From NCBI GenBank assembly GCA_951813065.1, contig CATOTH010000002.1, positions 986,294 to 1,050,293 on the forward strand: 64,000 nt of DNA. Reading direction: 5' to 3'. The translations under genes were made by a program, and so were the position numbers. Below the pieces are notes generated by a model, which saw only the letters and a list, made by a program, of their open reading frames with translations, had not been told where the DNA came from and did not search any database. Every line of letters begins with the position of its first letter. Positions within the stretch are counted from its first letter, which is position 1. Source of the DNA: an uncultured Bryobacterales bacterium (GTDB lineage: Bacteria > Acidobacteriota > Terriglobia > Bryobacterales > UBA6623). Shown one piece after another: positions 54,017 to 63,718 of the stretch.

Positions 54017-55518
54017 CCGCTCGTCCGACCAGATGGCTGAAGCGTTTCCAAGATGCTGCCAATCCAACTGTAAATGGTGTGCTCGCGCACATGCTGACGG
54101 AGCTTGCGCATTCGTTCTGCCGATTGCCCGGAGTCCGGTTCGCTCATTGCGAGCAGCCGTTCGGAGAAGGCATCAATGGCGAACGGATTGAATGTCTCGG
54201 CTCCCGGCAGTTCCCACGCGGCACCGGTGAACTCGCTGAGGAGCAGCCGGCCGCCGTTGTCGTTGCGGGCCGCAATGTACTCCTTGGCGACGAGGTTCAT
54301 CCCGTCTTCGAGGGAGCTGACGGCACAGACGTCCGCAAGGCGATAGAGGGCCAGCACGTCACTTTCCGGGAGCTGCTCCTTGATCGACACGACTGGGTTG
54401 CCGTAGGAGCCGCCATAGGTGGCGTTAATCCGCGTCTCCAATTCGTCCATGGAGCGATGCAGCTGCTGGTAGGCCGGAATTTCGTTGCGGCTCGGGGCGC
54501 CTGCGTTCAGGTACACTAGGCGCCCGCGCATCTCGGGATGCAGCTCCAGCAGGCGCTCGACTGCCTGCAAGCGTTCGATCACGCCCTTGGTGTAGTCAAT
54601 CCTGTCCAAGCCGAGCACAATGAATTTCCCGGCTAATCCATACCGCTTCCTAAGCCGGTCGACCGCGGCATCGCAATCGGTGCCAGCCGCCTTGGCAGAG
54701 ATGCCGTCGAAGTCGATCGAAATCGGAAACGGCCGAACGCAAATGCGGCTATCCTTCCGCTCCAGGATGTCTTGTCCAGCGCTGCGCCATCCCGGGCGAG
54801 CGGACGCGGCCGCCAGGAAGCGCTCAGCATAATCTGGCGTGTGAAATCCGAGCACGTCATTGTCGAGCAAGCCGTCGAGCAGCTCAGGACTCCACGGGCA
54901 GACACGCAGGATGTCCGGCAGCGGCCAGGGGATATGCCAGAAGTGCAGGATTGTCGCCCGGGGACAGCGTTGGCGAATCAGCGTCGGCAGCAAGGCGAAA
55001 TGGTAGTCCTGTACGAAGACGATCGCTTCGCGATCCCCGACGACTCCGGCGACAGCCTCGGCAAATTTCGTGTTCACGCCCCTGTACGCTTCCCAGTGGT
55101 CTTGGCGGAACACCGGCTTGGTGAATGCGACATGGCACAGGGGCCACAGCGCCTGGTTTGCGAAGCCGCTGTAGTACCTCTCGTGCTCGACCTGTTCCAG
55201 CCAGACGCGTTGCAGTTCGTAGCTCGGAGCATCCGGCGGCACGGCCACACGGCCCCTTGCGTCGGCGGTTTCCCGGTCGGCATTCCCATCGCCGTGGGCG
55301 ACCCAGATTCCGCCGACCGCCTGCATCACGGAGTTGAGGGCGAGCGTGAGGCCGCCCACAGCCGCTCGAACCTGGACCGTACCGTCGGGGCTCCGCGAGT
55401 GGACGAACGGCTCGCGGTTCGAGACGCTGACGAACAGGCGGTTGCCGATCTGCTTGCGGATCAGCACGGCGAGTTCATCATGCGTCCGGACGGGTCTCGG
55501 TATCGGTGTTGCAGTCAT
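54013..55518 (-). CDS. otsA: Trehalose-6-phosphate synthase
   Basis: 501 residues, glycosyltransferase family 20. Landmarks: VSNREPFVHSRS, AVGGIWVAHGDG, VFVQDYHFALLPTLIRQ, ILHFWHIPWPLPDI, LGLDRIDYTKGVIERLQAVERLLE (nucleotide-sugar and phosphate contacts) and SLEDGMNLVAKEYIAARND. It joins a nucleotide-activated glucose to glucose-6-phosphate; trehalose protects against drying and osmotic stress. ATG at 55518; no clear Shine-Dalgarno before it. Coupled to otsB downstream by a four-base overlap. Confidence 0.93.
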   Translation of the reverse strand: MTATPIPRPVRTHDELAVLIRKQIGNRLFVSVSNREPFVHSRSPDGTVQVRAAVGGLTLALNSVMQAVGGIWVAHGDGNADRETADARGRVAVPPDAPSYELQRVWLEQVEHERYYSGFANQALWPLCHVAFTKPVFRQDHWEAYRGVNTKFAEAVAGVVGDREAIVFVQDYHFALLPTLIRQRCPRATILHFWHIPWPLPDILRVCPWSPELLDGLLDNDVLGFHTPDYAERFLAAASARPGWRSAGQDILERKDSRICVRPFPISIDFDGISAKAAGTDCDAAVDRLRKRYGLAGKFIVLGLDRIDYTKGVIERLQAVERLLELHPEMRGRLVYLNAGAPSRNEIPAYQQLHRSMDELETRINATYGGSYGNPVVSIKEQLPESDVLALYRLADVCAVSSLEDGMNLVAKEYIAARNDNGGRLLLSEFTGAAWELPGAETFNPFAIDAFSERLLAMSEPDSGQSAERMRKLRQHVREHTIYSWIGSILETLQPSGRTSG

Positions 55519-55546
55519 AAGGGGGTGCGGCAGATCGCGACGCGGC

Positions 55547-56389
55547 TTACCGCAAGAGTGATTCGAGCTCCACGCGTGATTCCGTCTTTTCGTCCCGATA
55601 CTTGACGATGACCGGGGCGTACAGCGACAGGCCCATGGCCTTGCCTGTGCCCGACGTGATCGGGCGTGAGCCGGGCACGACAACGGCTCCTTCGGGGATC
55701 ACCAGCGGGTTGTCGCCCTCGGCCCGATGCACGACGTCGTGAACAATGTCGTAGACCGGCGTCGACCGGGTTAGCACGGTTCCCGCGCCCAGCACGGCCG
55801 ACCGCTTGATGATCGTGCCCTCGTAGACCCCGGTGTTGCCGCCGACAAGGACATTGTCTTCGACGATTACAGGAAGCGCACCGATCGGTTCCAGCACACC
55901 GCCCACCTGCGCCGCAGCGCTGAGATGACAGTTCTTGCCGATTTGCGCGCAACTGCCTACCAGGGCGTGGGAATCGACCATCGTCCCGTCGTCCACGTAG
56001 GCACCGACGTTGATATACATCGGCGGCATGCAGGTGACGCTCCGGCCCAGGTAGCAACCGTCCCGCAAGCTGGATCCTCCCGGCACCACGCGAATGCTCT
56101 CCTCGACGGAAAGGTCGCGCGGCGGATACGTCGACTTGTCAATAAACCGGAACCGGCTGCCGGCATCGGACATGTCAACGCTCCTGCCCATGCGGAAGCC
56201 CACGAGGATGCCGCGCTTGACCCACGCGTTGACGCGCCAGCCGTGCGGGGCCGCTTGCTTGTCAGGTTCGGCGGCGCGAACGGTGCCGTTGTTGAGCCCT
56301 TTCTTGAACTCCCGGAAGGTCTCTAGGTCCTGGTGTGAGTATGATTCCGGGTTGCGGTCATAGAGGGCGTTGATCCGCGATTCCAGCAC
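55547..56389 (-). CDS. dapD: 2,3,4,5-tetrahydropyridine-2,6-dicarboxylate N-succinyltransferase
   Basis: 280 residues of the left-handed beta-helix acyltransferase family, in the succinylase branch of lysine/diaminopimelate synthesis. Seen: [46 protein letters not shown], the hexapeptide runs [29 protein letters not shown] and [17 protein letters not shown] start at 56389. Divergent from the kinase-like pair. The 28 bases to otsA leave room for co-transcription, though the pathways are unrelated. Confidence 0.94.
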   Translation of the reverse strand: MLESRINALYDRNPESYSHQDLETFREFKKGLNNGTVRAAEPDKQAAPHGWRVNAWVKRGILVGFRMGRSVDMSDAGSRFRFIDKSTYPPRDLSVEESIRVVPGGSSLRDGCYLGRSVTCMPPMYINVGAYVDDGTMVDSHALVGSCAQIGKNCHLSAAAQVGGVLEPIGALPVIVEDNVLVGGNTGVYEGTIIKRSAVLGAGTVLTRSTPVYDIVHDVVHRAEGDNPLVIPEGAVVVPGSRPITSGTGKAMGLSLYAPVIVKYRDEKTESRVELESLLR

Positions 56390-56513
56390 TCATCCAATCT
56401 TACAGACCGCTTCCCCGCCACGCATTTCGTCACAGCAGAGCCATTCGGCGGGCGGGCCGCTCGGGGACATCTTGTTGTCACATTGCTTTGCTACAGTTGA
56501 TTGAATCGGTCTT

Positions 56514-57209
56514 ATGCCGCAGTTCCGCCCCAACCTCTTCCCGGGCAAGCTCATCATCGTCGAGGGGATCGACGGGTCCGGCAAATCGACTCAGTTGTCC
56601 TTGCTCAGCCAGTGGCTGCGATCCAAGAACCTGGTTGTCTCATTCAGCGAGTGGAACTCTTCCTCGATCGTGCGAGGCACGACGCGCCAGGGCAAGAAAA
56701 AGCAGATGTTCACGCCCACGACGTTCAGCCTGATCCACGCCACGGACTTCGCGGACAGGCTCGAGCGGCGCATCCGGCCGATGCTGGAGGCGGGAGCCGT
56801 CGTCTGTGCGGACCGCTATGCGTTCACCGCGTTCGCCAGGGATGCCGCGCGGGGTGTGCGCCGAGACTGGGTGCGGAACCTCTATCGCGTTGCCATCCAG
56901 CCGGACCTGGCATTCTACTTCCGGGTGCCATTGGGTGTCGCTCTGAAGCGGATTCTGGGAGGCAGGGCGGCCCTGAAGTACTACGAGGCCGGCATGGACC
57001 TCGGTCTCAGTCCCGACATCGAGGAAAGCTTCGCCTTGTTTCAGCAGCGCATTCTCGAGGAGTATGATTCGATGGCGGAGGAGATGGGCTTCCACGTGAT
57101 CGATGCGACCCAGTCGATCAAGAAGCAGCAGAAACAGGTTCGCCAGATCGTCCTTCAACACATAGGCGATGCCCTCGAACGAGACGTATTGCGGTCGCCG
57201 ACGGAGTGA
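56514..57209 (+). CDS. Thymidylate kinase-like protein 1 (canonical P-loop)
   Basis: 231 residues of the dTMP-kinase family. Walker A EGIDGSGKSTQLSLL at about 17-31, VCADRYAFTAFARDAARG (the DRY/DR motif of nucleotide-monophosphate kinases), PDLAFYFRVPLGVALKRIL, and MGFHVIDATQSIKKQQ near the end. Compared with ordinary tmk it is longer at the C-terminus and the region after the P-loop (SFSEWNSSSIVRGTT) differs from the dTMP-binding site, so substrate identity is open. It overlaps the next gene by four bases (GTGA), indicating a coupled pair. Confidence 0.8.
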   Translation: MPQFRPNLFPGKLIIVEGIDGSGKSTQLSLLSQWLRSKNLVVSFSEWNSSSIVRGTTRQGKKKQMFTPTTFSLIHATDFADRLERRIRPMLEAGAVVCADRYAFTAFARDAARGVRRDWVRNLYRVAIQPDLAFYFRVPLGVALKRILGGRAALKYYEAGMDLGLSPDIEESFALFQQRILEEYDSMAEEMGFHVIDATQSIKKQQKQVRQIVLQHIGDALERDVLRSPTE

Positions 57210-57917
57210 TCCAGGAAATGCACAGGAAGAAGCCGCTGCGATTCTACGATGACGCCCTGCCAGGGGTCGACGTGTCGGACCTGCAGGGCAAGCTGATCGT
57301 GATCGAGGGCCCGGACTCGATAGGCCGCAGCACTCAGGTGCAGATGCTGCGCGCCTGGCTCGAGGAGCGCGGATTCGCGGTAGCCGACACCGGCATGGCG
57401 CGCGCGGCGCTGACCAAGGACGGAATCCGGGAAGCCAAGAGCGGACATACGCTCGGCCCGCTCACGATGGCCCTGTTCTACATGGCCGATTTCGCGGACC
57501 GGCTGGAGAACACCATGATCCCCGCCCTGCGGGCTGGATTCATCGTGCTGACGGACCGGTATTTCTATTCGGTGATTGCGCGCGCCGTGGCACGGCACCA
57601 GGATGCCGAGTGGCTCGAGCGGGTTGCCGGTTTCGCCATCGCCCCGCACGCCACCTTTTACCTGCGGGCTCCTGTCAAGGAAGTGCTCGCGCGGGTTGTT
57701 CGTGGCAATCTCTATTTCGACTACTGGGAAAGCGGCATGGACGTGCCCTACGGCAAGGACCGTTACGAGAGCTTCGTCGGCTACCAGACCAAGTTGATGG
57801 AGGTGCTGGATTCGTTAGCCGAGGAATACGGTTTTTTCTGTAGTAGATGCGACTCGGCCGCCCGAGCAGATCTTCGAGGACCTGAAGCGGGGAATCGAGC
57901 CGTTGCTCGACGATTGA
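57206..57917 (+). pseudogene. Thymidylate kinase-like protein 2, altered P-loop, frameshift near 3' end
   Basis: Paralogue of the preceding gene: P-loop EGPDSIGRSTQVQML with Arg in place of the catalytic Lys, TDRYFYSVIARAVARH and LEERGFAVADTG. GTG start overlaps the stop before it. At the T6 run 57832-57837 the frame shifts by one: read straight on, EEYGF is followed by CSRCDSAARAD and fuses to the HAD gene; with one T less it reads EEYGFSVVDATRPPEQIFEDL and stops at TGA 57915-57917, matching GFHVIDATQ of the first kinase. So a one-base insertion (or sequencing error) is likely. The unbroken frame runs from 57206 to 58576. A non-catalytic partner role for this copy is inferred from the Arg. 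Confidence 0.75.
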
Positions 57918-58576
57918 CGGGTCTGCGCACGTTGGAAGCCAGTTATGACCTGCTCGTCTTCGATCTGGACGGGACACTAATCGACTCCTCGCTGGACCTC
58001 GCGCTCTCGGTGAACGCCACCCGCGCCCGGGCCGGACTCGACCCCTTGGACATCGAGCAGGTCGCATCGTACGTCGGCAACGGTGCGGAAATGCTCATCC
58101 GCCGGTCTCTCGGACCTGGCGCCTCCGAGCAGGATGTGCGCCAGGGCCTGTTGTTCTTCCTGCGTTACTACCGGGACAACATGCTCGTCAATACGAGGCT
58201 CTATCCAGGCGTCCACGAAGCGCTTCAAGCGTGGCGCTCCGCGGGCAAGACGATGGCCGTCCTCACGAACAAGCCGGTAGTGTTTAGCCGGGACCTGGTT
58301 GCCGGGCTGGGGGTCGCGGACTGCTTTTCCCGCATCTACGGCGGCAACAGCTTCGAGACCAAGAAGCCCGACCCCTATGGCCTGCGGCTCATCATGAAAG
58401 AACTGGGATTCGGCCCTGGCCAGTCGCTGATGGTCGGCGACAGTTCGGTGGACGTACTCACGGCGCGGAACGCGGGAATTGCGTGTGCCGGTGTCACGTT
58501 CGGGCTGCGGCCGGAGGATTTCGAGCGACATCCTCCGGACGTCTTGGTCGATGACTTGCGCGACCTGGCCGCCTGA
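57914..58576 (+). CDS. gph: HAD-family phosphatase, phosphoglycolate phosphatase-like
   Basis: 220 residues from a TTG at 57914 that overlaps the corrected stop of the kinase gene (TTGA). HAD motif I LLVFDLDGTLIDSS, motif II AVLTNKPVVFS, motif III Lys in FETKKPDPYGL and motif IV LMVGDSSVDVLTARNAG; cap type C1. It probably removes phosphate from 2-phosphoglycolate or a similar small sugar phosphate. Because of the upstream frameshift it can appear as the C-terminal half of a single fused frame. The start is inferred from the overlap; downstream TTG codons are alternatives. Confidence 0.85.
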   Translation: MTGLRTLEASYDLLVFDLDGTLIDSSLDLALSVNATRARAGLDPLDIEQVASYVGNGAEMLIRRSLGPGASEQDVRQGLLFFLRYYRDNMLVNTRLYPGVHEALQAWRSAGKTMAVLTNKPVVFSRDLVAGLGVADCFSRIYGGNSFETKKPDPYGLRLIMKELGFGPGQSLMVGDSSVDVLTARNAGIACAGVTFGLRPEDFERHPPDVLVDDLRDLAA

Positions 58577-58641
58577 CCTAGATCCCGGGCCGGGATCCTT
58601 CTACGCAATCCTGTGACGCGGCCCCAGTGGATGAGCTACCG

Positions 58642-59679
58642 CTACCAAGTGAAGCTGAAGATCCTGACCGCGTGTCGACTCGGCCCGAGCCTGCTGTAGT
58701 CCGGGGCCTTGAACTGCGCGGGTACGGTGGACCAGCCTTCGTAGATCTTGCCGCCCAAGTAGAAGCGCCGCTTCTCTTCGGGCTCCGCGGATGCAGCGCC
58801 CGTCGCGAAGAAGAGCGTGTAGGGACGCTCCGGCTCGTCCGGGCCGGTCTGATCGTCGTGAGGCACGAACTCCCTGAGACCGTCTCCGTCGACGTCCGCA
58901 TGAATCCAGTCGAGATGGAGCAGGCGATGATAGCTGCCGTCGACCATCATGTCTACCACCACCGTGTTGAACCGCGAAATGATCGACTCGGCGTCTGGAA
59001 GCGTCCGGCTGATGGCAAGGTGAAGCGAGCGTGTGATCAGCGGCGTCGAGCCGAATGCTAACCGCTTTCGAACTTCTTCTTCGTGGTGGCTGACGAGATA
59101 CTGAATGACGAGGTCATCCATTAGCGTGTAGTCTGCCTCACCGTTGAGGAGTCTTGCGACGCTGTCCTCTTTGCTGTGCGAGCCCACAAAGATCGGTCCG
59201 TCCCCCGTCGCGACCGCCTCGCCATACGCGTACCCGGCAACCAGGGCGATCCGTTTGCCGGCGAGGTCGGCCAGCGAATTCGCAGACACGTCGCTGCCCT
59301 GCCGTCCGACGAGGATCAGCCGGTTCTCGAGATAGGGCTGCGAGTAAAGTAGCACCCGTTCGCGCTCCGTGTCCTTCCAGAGGGCCGCGCTTCCGTCGAA
59401 ATCGCCGCTCAGCAGGGAGGGCGCCAGGCTGTCCTCGTCCACGATGACCGTTTCTGCGCTGATCCCCACGCGCTGGAGAGCCGCACCAACCAGGTCGAGG
59501 GCGTACCGCGGCTGTCCCGGCGCGTTGGTGAACGGCGCCCACGGCGTCGACACCAGCTCGAGTTGCCGAGTCTGCGCCGCTGCCATGACCGGTATGGAGA
59601 TGACGGGGAGCAGCAGCGCTCCAGTCGTCCGCCGGACCCGACGGAGTAGCCGGGTTTGGCGCATGTGTCGTGAACGCAT
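58642..59679 (-). CDS. Periplasmic solute-binding protein, family 3
   Basis: 345 residues. Leader with basic N-terminus and hydrophobic core (RRTTGALLLPVISIPVMAAAQ), then the family-3 pattern: LELVSTPWAPFTNAPG, ALDLVGAALQRVGISAETVIVDE, GDFDGSAALWKDTERERVLLYSQPYLENRLILVGR, LADLAGKRIALVAGYAYG and DYTLMDDLVIQYLV. A C-terminal extension of about 80 residues after IHADVDGDGLREFVPH is Asp-rich. Start ATG 59679 or 59664. No ABC permease is adjacent, so it may bind a small ligand for signalling. The frame is open upstream through an unrelated reading frame of the coiled-coil gene. Confidence 0.75.
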   Translation of the reverse strand: MRSRHMRQTRLLRRVRRTTGALLLPVISIPVMAAAQTRQLELVSTPWAPFTNAPGQPRYALDLVGAALQRVGISAETVIVDEDSLAPSLLSGDFDGSAALWKDTERERVLLYSQPYLENRLILVGRQGSDVSANSLADLAGKRIALVAGYAYGEAVATGDGPIFVGSHSKEDSVARLLNGEADYTLMDDLVIQYLVSHHEEEVRKRLAFGSTPLITRSLHLAISRTLPDAESIISRFNTVVVDMMVDGSYHRLLHLDWIHADVDGDGLREFVPHDDQTGPDEPERPYTLFFATGAASAEPEEKRRFYLGGKIYEGWSTVPAQFKAPDYSRLGPSRHAVRIFSFTW

Positions 59680-59978
59680 ATCGCAAACTGTAGCAGCCTG
59701 ATGGCTTGGCGACAACGCGGTCCCGCACGGGTAACCGTCATGAGAGAGCCGTGGTCTGTGGTTCGCGTCGGAACGGCCAGGAGGCTGGGGCGAGCGCGGA
59801 GATGCACGGTCCCGGAATGCATCAGGGACGGGGACTCGTGCCACAGGGCCGCGGCAATCGATGCGTGCAAAGCCGTGCCCGATACAGGTGTCGGCCCGGC
59901 CGGCCCTTGGCGGCATCGGAATGCGGGCCGCTGCCGCCAAGGGCATTGCCACCCGGAGCTTGGCGAGTGCACACGATT

Positions 59979-60717
59979 TCATTCCGCGGGCGGCTCGCCA
60001 GGAACTTGCTGAGCGGCCACCGTGCGGGGCTCGTCCGCAGCTGACGTGGACTTCGATCCCGTGCGAGGCTCCCCGGCGGCCATCGCCTCCAGCGTTCCCT
60101 CGCTGCGCGCAGTGCGCTGGGCGATGCCTGCCAACTCCTTCGTCAGTTCGTTGGCGGGCCGTCAGCGTTTCGAAAGCCCTGTCACTCCGCTCCAAGGCTG
60201 CCTGGATCGCCCGTTCCCGCTTCTCGGCCTCCTTGTCGAATGCCTGCTGGCGCTCTGCCGCTTCCCGGTCAACGCGCTCGGTGATCTCCCGGGTCTCCCG
60301 CTCCCTTCTCTCGGCCCTCTTGTCGAATGCCTGCCGGCGCTCTGCCGCTTCCCGGTCAATGCGCTCGGTGATCTCCCGGGTCTCCCGCTCCCTTCTCTCG
60401 GCCCTCTTGTCGAATGCCTGCTGGCGCTCTGCCGCTTCCCGGTCAATGCGCTCGGTGATCTCCCGGGTCTCCCGCTCCCTTCTCTCGGCCCTCTTGTCGA
60501 ATGCCTGCTGGCGCTCTGCCGCTTCCCGGTCAATGCGCTCGGTGATCTCCCGGGTCTCCCGCTCCCTTCTCTCGGTCTCCTTGTCTATCCGCTCCAAGAG
60601 CATCTGGAAGTCCCGCCGGTGCCCGACAAGCCACCTGTACGCGAGCGTTGCCAGCAGCGCAAAAAAAGCAATCAGGACGCCGAGAGCCCGCACCTCAGCT
60701 GGTGCCCATTCCAACAT
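59979..60717 (-). CDS. Membrane-anchored coiled-coil protein with four 29-residue repeats, one frameshift
   Basis: About 245 residues if one frame change is corrected. N-terminal anchor (LGVLIAFFALLATLAYRWLVG), then four copies of a 29-residue Arg/Glu-rich unit (ERRERETREITERIDREA...FDK), predicted as long coiled coil. The frame breaks near 60160: upstream reads ERSDRAFETLTA, and one base later NELTKELAGIAQRTARSEGTLEAM continues to TGA 59981-59979. Read straight on, the frame instead runs into the solute-binding gene. About 300 bases between the corrected stop and the binding-protein start hold no other gene. Possible structural or septal role; unknown. Confidence 0.6.
60227..60574. repeat. 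Four tandem 87-bp repeats inside the coiled-coil gene
   Basis: Unit length 87 bases (29 codons); on the plus strand each unit begins GCCTCCTTGTCGAATGCC or GCCCTCTTGTCGAATGCC. Copies differ by only a few substitutions, so they arose recently or are homogenised. A whole number of codons keeps the frame, so copy number could vary without breaking the protein. Confidence 0.9.
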
Positions 60718-61029
60718 TGCGTCTACGTTACAGCATTGGTTCGTTGGCCGCCACCCGCGACCGCCCGCACCCTCTTGCATACGACACGGGGACCGCGGCG
60801 GTGCTTGCCACCACCGGCTGCCAGACCGAGGCCGCAACAGCATCCAGGCATCGCCATTCCAGCCTCGCGGGTTCGACCGCCTCCTGAGGCTTCGTTCGGT
60901 AACGTTCGGCGCGAACCGCTGCCCTTGTCAACTCCCACAGCCCGCCCGACGGTTACCCGCACGGATAGCTGTTCTGCACGGAGTGTGAGCAGTAAGTATC
61001 TATTGTTCAGTGTTTTAGATAATGATCTG
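60718..61029. other. Intergenic region between the coiled-coil gene and IS2
   Basis: Upstream region of the coiled-coil gene ending at the left target duplication of the second IS (61022-61029). Open frames on both strands are not protein-like. No RNA gene seen. Confidence 0.4.
61022..61029. repeat. Target-site duplication of IS2, left copy
   Basis: ATGATCTG, exact match to 63734-63741. Confidence 0.85.
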
Positions 61030-61053
61030 CTACCCGCGTCAGAATTCGGTTGG
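61030..61053 (+). repeat. Left terminal inverted repeat of IS2
   Basis: 24 bases, outer end CTACCCGCG, containing GTCAGAATTC in common with the right end. Confidence 0.85.
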
Positions 61054-61241
61054 GGATTGTGAAATCGTTGATATAGATGTAGTTAGACGAATTCAAGTTC
61101 TGCATACTGTGCCATTTTTCCAGTACGGAACTGCTGTCTGACCCCGATTTCGGGCTAATCCCCTTCCGTCAGCCTTGATCCGCCGGCCCAGATTGTCAGG
61201 GTATAGACTCGATTGCCAATATGTGTGTATACTAGGACATC

Positions 61242-63718
61242 ATGCCCGCCCGGTCCCCTGACCTGCTCGTCCCGCTGCTGGCTTCCAACTCCCCCGTCAC
61301 GCTCGATCAGCTCCAGCAAGCCCTCGGCCCTGTCTCCCGCCGCACCACCTTCCGCTACCTGCGCCAGGTCCGCCACCTGCGCAGCTACCAACCACAACGG
61401 CCGCTTCTACACCGACCGCGACCCCGCCCGCTTCGACCGCTTCGGCCTGCTCTCCCTCGGCGACGTCCACTTCTCCCGCGACGGTTCGCTCCCCGCCACC
61501 GTCCGGCGCCTGCTCGACGAATCCGAGGACGGCTGCACTGACAGGGAACTCCGCGCCCTGCTGCACGTGCCCGTGCACCCCTTCCTGCTCGCCGCCGTGC
61601 GCCAGGACCGCGCCCGCCGCGAGCGCCTCGGCGGCGTGTATGTCTATCTCCGCAACGGACCCGCCGGCGACCGGCAGCTGCAGGCTCGCCTAGCCCGCCT
61701 GGCCGCCAGCGGCGAGGCCGCTCCGGACGCCACGCTGGAACCGGAACTGATCATCGCGGTGCTGCTGGTGCTGGTCCGTTATCCCGGGTCCCGGCCGACG
61801 GCGGTGGCCCGGCGCCTGCAAGGCCGCTCCCCGCCCATCGGGCGGGCGCAGGTGCAGGCCGTGTTCGATCGCTTCGAGCTCGCCGGGAGCGGCCAAAAAG
61901 GGGGGTCTACTCGCAGCTGACACTGTTGCTGGAACAGGCCCGCGAGGCGGGCTGGACCGGCGCGAGGATCGCCCGCGCCACGCTCGCCGGCGGGTCGCCG
62001 CCACGCGTCGATTTCGTCGCCGAGCAGGGCCACTGCCGGCGCTGCGGCCGGGTCCTGAGCCAGCAGAAGAGCCAGACCCGGGTGGTGGCCACGCTGGCGG
62101 CCGGCACGTTCCTGGCGCGCGAGATCCGCAAGCACTGCCGCGCCTGCCGGTCCGAGCCGGCCGCCGTCTGCCGGCAACTGGCCGGTCTGGCCCCGCCCGG
62201 CCAGCGCTACGGCTACGACCTGCTCGTGTGGGTCGGGCTGGCCCGCTATCACCGCCACCTCCAGCGCGAGGAGATCCGCGCTGCCCTGGACCGCCAGGGC
62301 ATCCACCTCTCGTCCGGTTCCGTCTCCGCGCTGTGCGATCGCTTCCTGGCGGCGCTGGAAGCGCTGCACTGGCAGCGGGCCCCGGCCCTGCGCGCTGGCA
62401 TGCCCCATGGCTATGCCCTGCACATCGATGCCACCGGCGACAAGGGCAAGGGCGGCACGTTCCGCTGCCTGGACGGCTGGACCGGCTGGGTCCTGCACGC
62501 GGTGCGGATCGGTTCGGAGAACGAGCGCGAACTGCGCCCGGCCGTCGAGCGCACCCTGGCCGCCTTCGGCGATCCGGTCGCGGTCATGCGCGACCTGGGC
62601 GGGGCCGGTGCCAAAGCGGTCGCGGACTGCCGCCAGCGGGGCATCCCCGATCTGCTGTGCCAGTACCATTTCCTGGCGGCCGTCGGCCACCAGCTGCTCG
62701 ATGACAGCTACGCCCTGCTGCGCACCCAGATCACCCGCAGCAAGGTGCGCGCTCGTTTGCGGGAGCTGCTGCGAACGGCCCGCTCGGCCGCGGGCGTGCG
62801 CGCGGATCTGCCGGCCCTGCTGCTCTGGATCCTGGAGGGCGAGGGCCGCAAGGACCTGCCCTATCCCTTCTCCCTGCCGCACCGCGACTTCCACCTCCGT
62901 GGCGCGCAATTCCCCGCGGAGCGCGACCGCCGACTGCCCCGGCCGCGCACCCGGGCCGAACTCCGCGTGCTGCGGCTGGCGGCCGAGGCCTTGGCCGACT
63001 ACCAGCGGCTGGACCGGCCGGGCTGGGCCGCCGACCGCCTCCAGCGCGGCTGGGCCGTGTTCTGCCAATTGCGCGCCCTGCTGCGCCTGTCCGACGAGGA
63101 ACTGCCGGGCGGGCCGCGCCCGCCATCCTCCGCCCCGCTCGGCCCGGCGGCGGCCGCCGCCCGGCTGCGCGCCATCGCCGCCGACCTGCAGCGCTACCAC
63201 CAGGACCTGCGCCAGCGGGTCCGGACGCCGGCTGCCGACGGGCCCGGATCGTTCCAGCCCGACTCGATCGTCCTCCGCTATCTGGACCGCTACGGCGACG
63301 GCCTCACCGGCCATCCCGTGGTCCGCGACCAAGCCGGACGGCGGTGGCGGTCGTCGACCGCACCAACAATGTCATCGAGCAGTCCTTCGCCATCACCAAG
63401 CAGGGCCTGCGCCGCCGCCTGGGCCGCGCTCAACTGGGGCGCGACCTGGAGGACCAGCCGGCCCAAGCCGCCCTGGCCGCGAACCTGCGGCATCCCGACT
63501 ACGTCCGCATCCTGTGCGGCACGCTCGACCAATTGCCCCGGGCCTTCGCCGAACTGGACCGCCACCAGCCCACCCGCCCCCCGCGCTTGCAGCGCCACAA
63601 CCGGGATGCGGAACTGCGCCGACGGAACCGGGCGTGGGCCGACGACGCCCGACATTGCCCGCCCCCGAACTCACCCAACTACCCACAGGCGCACCCAGAA
63701 CTACACGTATCCAACTGA
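61242..63718 (+). pseudogene. IS2 transposase, interrupted by three frame changes
   Basis: About 825 codons in total. Part 1 (61242 to about 61395) encodes a helix-turn-helix-like MPARSPDLLVPLLASNSPV and FRYLRQVRHLRSY. After a +1 change it continues NHNGRFYTDRDPARFDRFGLLSLGD to about 61905; a second change at the A5G6 run (61895-61905 region) leads to YSQLTLLLEQAREAGW, a zinc ribbon (HCRRCGRVL, KHCRACRSE), the core HIDATGDKGKGGTF (putative catalytic Asp) and CQYHFLAAVGHQLL; a third change near 63340 leads to VAVVDRTNNVIEQSFAITKQGL and RHPDYVRILCGTLDQL. No single frame spans it. Either decay, sequencing indels, or for the A5G6 site frameshifting could be the cause. Confidence 0.8.

Noticed and set aside
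57831..57840. Programmed -1 frameshift at TTTTTTC in the second kinase gene
   Set aside because: A -1 slip would lead at once to a TAG stop; the homologous continuation needs +1, and one extra T explains it more simply.
60227..60574. Possible CRISPR array
   Set aside because: The repeats are directly adjacent 87-base units without spacers and encode a coiled coil.
61779..63332. Minus-strand open frame of 517 codons inside the second IS
   Set aside because: Antisense to the transposase core with its zinc ribbon and catalytic region; no leader, ribosome-binding site or domain.
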